Shown here: piece by piece, positions 57,879 to 64,000 of the stretch
Position numbering within the stretch: the first letter of the stretch is position 1
How the letters are laid out: every line of letters starts with the position of its first letter
DNA from: Selaginella moellendorffii
Lineage: Eukaryota; Streptophyta; Lycopodiopsida; Selaginellales; Selaginellaceae
Direction: 5' to 3'
DNA: 64,000 nt
Assembly: GCF_000143415.4 (NCBI RefSeq)
Contig: NW_003314274.1
Span: 2,667,859-2,731,858, forward strand
Notes under the pieces: model-generated
What the model was told of the DNA's origin: nothing
The model's input: only the letters and a program-made list of their open reading frames with translations
The model's database searches: none
Position numbers and translations under genes: made by a program

Positions 57879-60443
57879 CTAGATCGCTTGGACCTTATCC
57901 GGGTCCACCTTGAGCCCGTCCTGGCCCACCACATGCCCGAGAAACTTTACCTCTTGTTGAGCAAAGTCACATTTGCTCTCTTTAGCATACAGCTTGTGTT
58001 CCCTTAGTTTCTCAAACACCTTCGCCAAGTGTTCGGCATGCTCTTCTAGCGTCTCGCTATAGATCAGGATGTCGTCGATATAGACGACCACGAAGTGATC
58101 CAGATAGGGTACAAAGACGTGGTTCATTAGTGCCGAAAACGTTGCCGGTGCATTACATAGCCCGAAGGGCATCACCAGAAACTCAAAGCTCCCATACCTC
58201 GTTCGACAGGTTGTCTTCTCGACATCTTCCTCGGCTACCCTGATCTGGTAGTATCCTGACCTTAGGTCAATCCTCGAGAAGTATTTTGCCTTTCCCAACC
58301 TATCGAACAGGTCCTCAATCCTTGGCAAAGGGTACTTGTTCTTCTTTGTATACTTGTTGAGCAAGCGGTAGTCTATGCACATGCGCATAGTTCCATCTTT
58401 CTTTTTCACAAATAACACCGGCGCCCCATACGGCGACTTGCTCAACCTAACATACCCTTTGTCCACCAACTCCTCTAGTTGGCACTTGAGCTCCTTGAGT
58501 TCTTTTTCGTTCAAACGATAAGGGGAACGAACCACTGCCTCAGCACCCTCGACCAGCTCAATCTTATGTTCTATCGGTCGTGCTGGGGGCAGCCCCGCCG
58601 GTAGCTCCTCCGGCATGGTATCCTGGAATTGGTCCAACACCCGTTGGATCACTAAAGGTACTTCTTCCATTCCTGTCTTTCTGTCACTCTTCACCGAGAG
58701 TAAGCACAAAAAGGCCGCCTTAGTTCCCTTAGTGAGTTGTCCTCTCGTGGACACCAGGTTTAAGCAGGAATCTTTGGCCTTGCTTTGCCCTACCTTTAGA
58801 TCTTGGGCCTCCACCCTAGATCTTCTTCCTTGGGCATTCGCTAGTACCACAAGGTTTCTACCTTGTCCATGCAGGGCTACCACGAATCGATTGAACCAGT
58901 CCATTCCGAAGATCACGTCAAATCCCGCCATGTCCAACACGGTGAAGTCCATGTCCACCTTCCAAGTCCCCACTTCGACTCTCGCTTGTCGAAGTACCTC
59001 ATCGGTGCTTTGGCTACCTTGAACAAACTCTATAGTCCTTGGTTCGCCTAGCCGCTGCACCGTTAGTCCGGCTTGCCGGACTATGTCTGCAGCCACAAAA
59101 TTATCTGAAGCACCCGTGTCAATAAGGATTTTAACAAAGCTACCTCCGAGCTTCCCTCGGAGGGCTAGTAGATGTCGCGAACGACTCTCTACCAAAGTTG
59201 CTCGTGTAATGAGTAACTTTGAGTTAGGGGCTGGATCACATACCTCTGTTTGGACTTCACCTGACTTGATGGCCATATTGGCTCTGGCCTTCTTCGGGTA
59301 GGGACATTCCCTCGAGAAGTGTCCCGCTTCACCGCAGTTGTAGCATACGTTGTTTCCCACGCTGCTATATGACTTGACCTTCTTATTCGTGGGTTTGTCT
59401 CTTTTCACCTGACTCCCCCACGTACTCGCTCGCTGGCCACCGGATTTGCCTTTCCGGAACCCCGAGGACTCATTCTTAGAGAAACTCTTCTTGAATTTCC
59501 CTCTGCTAAACGTTCCCCTTGGTTTGGCCCCTTTGCTAAATGTGGATCCCGACCCCGTCGTGTTCCCCTTTCGCAGGTTATCGTTGAAATGCACCTTGAT
59601 GGCCGCATCCAACGCTTCTTTGTAGTTGGTCGGGTTCCACCGCATTACTTCGCCGCGAGCCCCGGTTTGCAAACCTGATATGAAGGCATGGAACGCATCC
59701 ATATCCCCCATGTCCGTGACAAGTATCCTCTTTGCCATAAACCCATTCACATACTCCTGAATGGTTCCGGTCTGTTTCAGCCTACTCAACTCGTCCCTTA
59801 GATGCAGAGTAGCATTCGGAGGAACGTAAGTTGCGCGGATCCTCGCCTTCATCATTTCCCAAGTGGCCACCGGTCCTTCGTTGGCCTCTGTCGTTCTCCA
59901 CCAAGACTTGGCATTATCTGCCAAGTATGGTTTTGCACATGAGACCTTCTCCGAGCTTGGTAATCGCAACGCTCGGAAGTAGTCCTCCATATTGTAGAAC
60001 CAATCCTCCACCACCTTATAGTCGTTCACTCCCTTGAAGACCGGTGGGGGCTTTGGTTTGTACTTGGGAACTGCCTGAGGGACCGATTCCACTTCGGTCT
60101 GTTCGACCTTGTCTGGTTTTGCCTCAGTCCTTGCCGAAGGGTCCGCACCTTCTGCGCTGCCAGCATCTACAGTCTTTCGCTTTTTCTTCCGCTTCTCGTC
60201 ACGCTTTAGCTTGCGTACGAGAGTCTCTAGCAGGGCATTGGTCTGTGCCAATTGTCCTTCTAGAACATCCAATCGAGCCTTGGACGACCGAACCTCACCA
60301 CCAGACTCCTGTTTGGAAGTTGCTTCACTGGAGTCCTCCTCATGCAAGGATTCCTCATCCATCGCCTCCTGTTCGACCGGAGGCTCCAGCTCTGGAGGAG
60401 GTTCCGTCTCTGCCTGGGTTCGCTTACGTCCTGCCCTTGCCAT
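57879..60443 (-). CDS. Element A: Gag-protease-reverse transcriptase polyprotein
   Basis: 854 codons, nearly intact. Residues 1-110: charged linker and Lys-rich stretch. About 150-290: gag capsid ([33 protein letters not shown]). About 370: zinc knuckle [14 protein letters not shown]. About 430: protease [15 protein letters not shown]. About 630-850: RT with [38 protein letters not shown], and the catalytic [10 protein letters not shown], both Asp present. Encodes replication functions for cytoplasmic particles of a Ty3/gypsy element. The Met at 60443 lies about 45 nt from the primer site. It ends at a stop just before the RNase H frame. Confidence 0.92.
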   Translation of the reverse strand: MARAGRKRTQAETEPPPELEPPVEQEAMDEESLHEEDSSEATSKQESGGEVRSSKARLDVLEGQLAQTNALLETLVRKLKRDEKRKKKRKTVDAGSAEGADPSARTEAKPDKVEQTEVESVPQAVPKYKPKPPPVFKGVNDYKVVEDWFYNMEDYFRALRLPSSEKVSCAKPYLADNAKSWWRTTEANEGPVATWEMMKARIRATYVPPNATLHLRDELSRLKQTGTIQEYVNGFMAKRILVTDMGDMDAFHAFISGLQTGARGEVMRWNPTNYKEALDAAIKVHFNDNLRKGNTTGSGSTFSKGAKPRGTFSRGKFKKSFSKNESSGFRKGKSGGQRASTWGSQVKRDKPTNKKVKSYSSVGNNVCYNCGEAGHFSRECPYPKKARANMAIKSGEVQTEVCDPAPNSKLLITRATLVESRSRHLLALRGKLGGSFVKILIDTGASDNFVAADIVRQAGLTVQRLGEPRTIEFVQGSQSTDEVLRQARVEVGTWKVDMDFTVLDMAGFDVIFGMDWFNRFVVALHGQGRNLVVLANAQGRRSRVEAQDLKVGQSKAKDSCLNLVSTRGQLTKGTKAAFLCLLSVKSDRKTGMEEVPLVIQRVLDQFQDTMPEELPAGLPPARPIEHKIELVEGAEAVVRSPYRLNEKELKELKCQLEELVDKGYVRLSKSPYGAPVLFVKKKDGTMRMCIDYRLLNKYTKKNKYPLPRIEDLFDRLGKAKYFSRIDLRSGYYQIRVAEEDVEKTTCRTRYGSFEFLVMPFGLCNAPATFSALMNHVFVPYLDHFVVVYIDDILIYSETLEEHAEHLAKVFEKLREHKLYAKESKCDFAQQEVKFLGHVVGQDGLKVDPDKVQAI

Positions 60444-60487
60444 CTCCCAGCAATCCGCCTCTATCCTTCGCTAGAACTGAGGAAGAG

Positions 60488-60499
60488 GCTCCGATACCA
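60488..60499 (-). other. Primer-binding site of element A
   Basis: The minus strand reads TGGTATCGGAGC, 3 nt from the LTR end at 60503; one base off the initiator-tRNA-Met site. Confidence 0.9.
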
Positions 60500-60502
60500 A
60501 AT

Positions 60503-60696
60503 TGTAAGCTCCTGAATTTGGACTTCCCGGGAGGTCACCCAGCCCAGTACTATTCAAACCCAAGGACGCTTAACCCCAAGTATCCCAAGACCCTTAACTA
60601 ATTGGAAAAGGGGGTGCACTCTTTTTCATGGGCCCTTTCCCTCTATATTTGAACCCCATGGATCGTCTCTCAAGTCGTTCCCTTTGGTTGTTTACA
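60503..60696 (-). mobile_element. Outer 5' LTR of element A
   Basis: 194 bp, flanked on the right by TAAAA at 60697-60701. It has no minisatellite or G run, unlike the inner LTR. Confidence 0.92.
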
Positions 60697-60701
60697 TAAA
60701 A

Positions 60702-62860
60702 TTAGCTTTCAAAATGGATGGAAAGGATATTAAAATCACTTAGGATCTTATTTCTAGGCTTTTAATTGAAGAGTCAGTCTACCTTCCTGTGGTTTTACAA
60801 AGTCTGATGTAGTTTTATAAAAAATTTCAAGACCCCCATTCTTCATCCAATTGGCCACACTATTTGTGCACTCAAGTAATTCATCATGATGAATCCTTGC
60901 AAGGGCTTCATTCAAAAGCTTATCCATAGTTTTGTACCTTAAAATATAGACAATATTTATGCTTATATCTTTATAGTACTTTGTTAAATGATTTAAATTT
61001 ACTATTACAATATTGTCCCCATTTAAGGTATGCACTTTAGCCATTTCTTGAGCAGATATCTTAGATAAAATAAATGGACCATTCCATTTTCTCTTGAATT
61101 TATTTTCAAGAGCATTTATTTTCCCTTGATATCAAAGAACGTTCTCTTGGCTTAAACTTGCAAGAGATTTTCAATTTTTTGTCATGCCTAACTTTTTTGG
61201 TTTTTTAAATTGCATATAGGGTCTAAATTGCTCTAACCTTAAACACATTTAAGTTTTCTATTTTAGCACATTTTTGCTTAAGAGCTTCTTTATTGTCTAA
61301 GCCATTTTTAATTACAATACAAAAAGAGGGAATTATAAATTCCATAGACCTTAAAGCTTCTTAGCCATAAGTAAAATAAAATGGTGTTATGCATATAAAT
61401 ACTTTATATGTAGTCCTATAAGCCTATAAAGCATCTAAGATTTTTCTTATCCCAGTCTTTTTTATTGTCTTTTACAATCTTTTTCAAAATATTTGTAAAC
61501 ACTTTATTAGTAGATTCAGTATAAGCATTCCCTTGTAGGTAATATGGCATGGACATTTGGGCTAAAGGATAAATTTTTGTATTAAAATTTTTATTATTTC
61601 ATTGATGAAATGGGTGCCTCTATCTATAACAATCTCTTTATGCAAACTAAATATTATAATGATGTTTTTATTGAGGAATTTGGTAGTGTTAACATCTGAG
61701 GCATGTTTCATAAGTAAAGCTTTTGTCCATTTAGTCACATAATTAGTGGCAACTAAAATATATTTGTTCCTCTTACTGCTTGTCACCACATGACTTACAA
61801 AATCCAATCCTCATTTAGGAAATACATCATATGAATAGGTAGGATTTAATTTATGGATTACCTTTTTATGCAATAATTTATGCTTTTGGCAAATGTCACA
61901 ATTTTTGCCAAAAATTTCTTTATCTTTCTAAAGCATAGGTCACCATAACCCTATTTGTAAAACTTTTTTAGCAGTGATTTTGTCTGCAAAATAGCCTTCT
62001 GATGGACCTAAGTGAGATTTCTTTAGGATTTTATTTATTGTTTTTTGCCTATTAACACATCTCTTTAGTGTTCCATCAATGCTGAATTTATACAGGTATT
62101 GCCCTACGATAGAGTAATGTCATATCCTCAGGATAAACAACTTCTTTTTCTCTGGCAAGTTATAATGGGGTGGAATGATGCCTATAGAAAAATAGATTTG
62201 TATATCTTTCAACCAAGTGGTAGGCAAAAAGATTGTAAATAAGTAAGCAACTGAGAATTCATGTACCTTAGTATTAGGTGAATCTTCTATAGTGATGCTG
62301 TTTAGACAATCAACATATTCATGAAATTTTCTAGGTCTATATCCTATTTCAAGATTATAGTCAAGCAGATATACACAGTTTGTTGATGAGATATAAAAAG
62401 AACCTTATGGTCAGCAAAGACAATTACTTTTGTTACCAAAAGATAATGCCTAAATTTTTGTAAAACATAAATTACAGTTAAAACTTCTTTTTCAGTCGTT
62501 GTTTAGTTATGCTCAGTAGAATTTAAGCATCTACTGGCATAGTACATAGGATGATCTTTTTGATCACCTTGTGTCTAGGACAATATTGCACCTGTGGCAA
62601 TATTACAAGTATCCACCTGTAAGTGAAACTCTTTTGTTTAGTTGAGCTTAACAAGTATAGATGCTTCTTTGAGGCATTATTTATTAAAAATGTTTGTTGA
62701 CAATTTTTGTCTTATATAAATGGAGTAAGTGGCTTGATAGTACTAAAGCCTTTATATTTAGTAGTTAGAAACTTTTTCACATTTGCTAATTAAGCTGAAA
62801 AAAGTTGGAATCTTAAGTCTACTAAAAATGTTTTATTTAGAGCATCATCACCTAACCTTG
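60702..62860 (-). pseudogene. Old AT-rich gypsy RNase H-integrase relic
   Basis: Minus-strand reading: YYASRCLNSTEHN then TTTEKEVLTVIYVLQKFRHYLL near 62530-62380 (RNase H); CDICQKHKLLHKKV near 61910 (zinc-binding Cys pair); LDFVSHVVTSSKRNKYILVA and IVIDRGTHFINEII at 61807-61562 (two catalytic Asp blocks); KWNGPFILSKISAQEMAKV near 61090 (integrase C-terminal W-x-GPF). Several stops interrupt it. Style of the integrase resembles the Tat/Athila branch, which is an inference. It was split by element A. Confidence 0.75.
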
Positions 62861-62946
62861 AATTTCAACACACCCACACATCATATCCCCAGAAGGATGT
62901 ACCTTAAGTGACAAAGCAGAGCGTGATATAAAATGCCACGTGGCAC

Positions 62947-62949
<3 letters not shown>

Positions 62950-62982
<33 letters not shown>
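62950..62982 (+). repeat. (GA)n microsatellite
   Basis: About 16 uninterrupted AG/GA units just left of the receptor kinase relic. The interval from about 62860 to 63190 otherwise shows nothing I recognise. Confidence 0.95.
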
Positions 62983-62984
<2 letters not shown>

Positions 62985-63189
62985 CTCTCTAACTTTGCAA
63001 GGGACTAACAATGCCATCCTCTATGTCACAAGCTTCAACCTCTTAAATCCAAGGTCTCTCAGGCCGTGCACGTCCTCGAAATGGAATATGGAACCCATGG
63101 CAGCGTGATGGTATAGCCAAGACCGAATCTTGTGCTTGACAAACACCCAAGTTTTAGCTCCAAACGGACGGATTGCAGTTGCCAGAATG

Positions 63190-64000
63190 GTGGCTGAATG
63201 CTACTCCCCAGACGGGTGATCATTCGTTCACAGAGCCCTGTGCTCCAAACACGAACAAGCAAGTGTGGAGGCGGCTTGGGTGATCCAGGCATTGGAATCT
63301 TGAGAAATATCACCTGGAATGTCACTGATAGTAATCTTCCACAGTCAATTCGAAGCAAAAAAAATTATCTGGGAGTGATCGCTGGGGTAGCAAGCGCTGT
63401 GGCGGGGTGGAGAGGCAACCAGGAAGTGGAGAAGATCTCGGAGGAGGCGAATGGAAAAGCAAGTGCTCATCGAAGGAATGAAGCTCGATGAGATACTTCT
63501 GCACCAGTTTAGCTATGACGACTTGAAGATGGCAACTAGAAATCCCGAGCTTGAGGATTTGGATCCGTCTTCAAAGGAGAGTTTGCGGACGTTGCTGTGA
63601 AGAAGATGGACGTAGAGATCCAAGGCTCGTCGAAAGGACACTCGCAGTTCAAGGCCGAGGTGATGCACTTCAACCTGGTAAAGCTCCGGGGCTTTTGCAT
63701 CCAGGGACCAGCCGGATTGCTTGTCTACGAGTTCATGCTCAATGGATCACTGGACAAGTTGAGGCTTGACATCCAGGTGATCCCGGCAATCCTTCGTGGA
63801 GGTAAATGAGTCCTCGAGCAACATCTATCACGGCAGATTTGCTGATCCGCCACCTTTGTTATCACCGTTCTTGGTGAAGATCCACCTGGACGAGAACTAT
63901 TTTGGCCTGAGCAAGCTCGAGCCAGGTGGTGACTGTCATGTGAGGAACTCCCGGATACATGGCACCCGAGTTGATCCACACCAAAGTCACGGACAAGACC
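63190..64000 (+). pseudogene. Receptor-like kinase relic, runs off the window
   Basis: Order: a short hydrophobic stretch (YLGVIAGVASAVAG), a juxtamembrane block (DEILLHQFSYDDLKMATRN, about 63487), a frame shift, the glycine loop and lysine (FGSVFKGEFADVAVKK, about 63560), then FNLVKLRGFCIQGPAGLLVYEF and MLNGSLDKL. Next come HLDENYFGLSKLEPGGD and, in yet another frame, GTPGYMAPELIHTKVTDKT at the window end. The helix before FNLVKL is shortened, and the HRD catalytic loop and DFG Asp are missing. It is a kinase-dead remnant of the plant RLK/Pelle family. Plant context supports the host assignment. Confidence 0.82.

Larger units (their letters stand above)
54746..60696 (-). mobile_element. Mosaic chromodomain gypsy element A
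   Basis: 194-bp LTRs at 54746-54939 and 60503-60696 (TGTAAGCTCC...CTTACA / TTTACA) are nearly identical and flanked by TAAAA (54741-54745 and 60697-60701). Between them on the minus strand: primer site, gag-pol, tRNA-like motifs, a purine tract, a different 1149-bp LTR (56294-55146), a second primer site (55131-55142) and about 190 bp of LARD-like leader. The outer duplication shows the whole mosaic was inserted as one unit or gained the inner LTR afterwards. Confidence 0.88.

Overview
The window reads as nuclear DNA of a land plant. A lycophyte such as Selaginella is my best guess: spliced introns are only about 38-57 nt, chromodomain gypsy elements abound, and the right edge holds a plant receptor-like kinase relic. 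That assignment is inference. Almost nothing here is ordinary host coding sequence; it is a deep nest of transposable elements plus one unusual 13-kb DNA element.

Layout. 1-6169: a large non-coding LTR element (LARD, 'B' family) with two LTRs, a tRNA-iMet-type primer site and a polypurine tract. 6170-7016: tandem repeats and an E-family scrap. 7017-15366 and 17745-24249: two non-autonomous 'E' family LTR elements in opposite orientation, separated by a decayed gypsy pol (15370-17740). 24250-26069: further E-family debris with a 601-bp tandem duplication, ending in an LTR that resumes at 39134. 39629-41599: LARD and LTR fragments. 41600-51217: a decayed chromodomain gypsy element ('C', minus strand, E-like LTR) split by an internally deleted LARD (42240-46512) that was itself hit by a solo LTR (43679-45343); each insertion keeps its 5-bp target duplication. 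51218-54740 and 60702-62860: an older, AT-rich gypsy relic, split by a mosaic gypsy element (54746-60696, duplication TAAAA). 63190-64000: a broken receptor-like kinase.

The exciting part is 26070-39133. It has identical 24-bp terminal inverted repeats, splits an E-family LTR with a 4-5-bp duplication, and carries divergent gene blocks. On the minus strand lies a gene of about 17 exons (roughly 1.5 thousand residues) with a ParB-like fold region, a weak methyltransferase-like glycine motif, basic repeat exons and an acidic region, followed by a HAD/FCP1-like phosphatase reading frame. On the plus strand is a degenerate protein with the DNAG...ENKN and VGHTHEDVD signatures of a transposon-associated family (DUF7869-like, from memory). 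About 30 copies of a 22-bp palindrome, two 11-nt half-sites close to ATGGCATGAGG and its complement, are scattered through the element and were not noticed elsewhere in the window. Most introns of the minus-strand gene carry one copy 7-20 nt before the 3' splice site. An 870-bp near-perfect palindrome (34552-35421) lies at the 5' end of the plus-strand gene. A ParB-fold protein together with dispersed palindromes recalls ParB/parS, but any functional link is a hypothesis.
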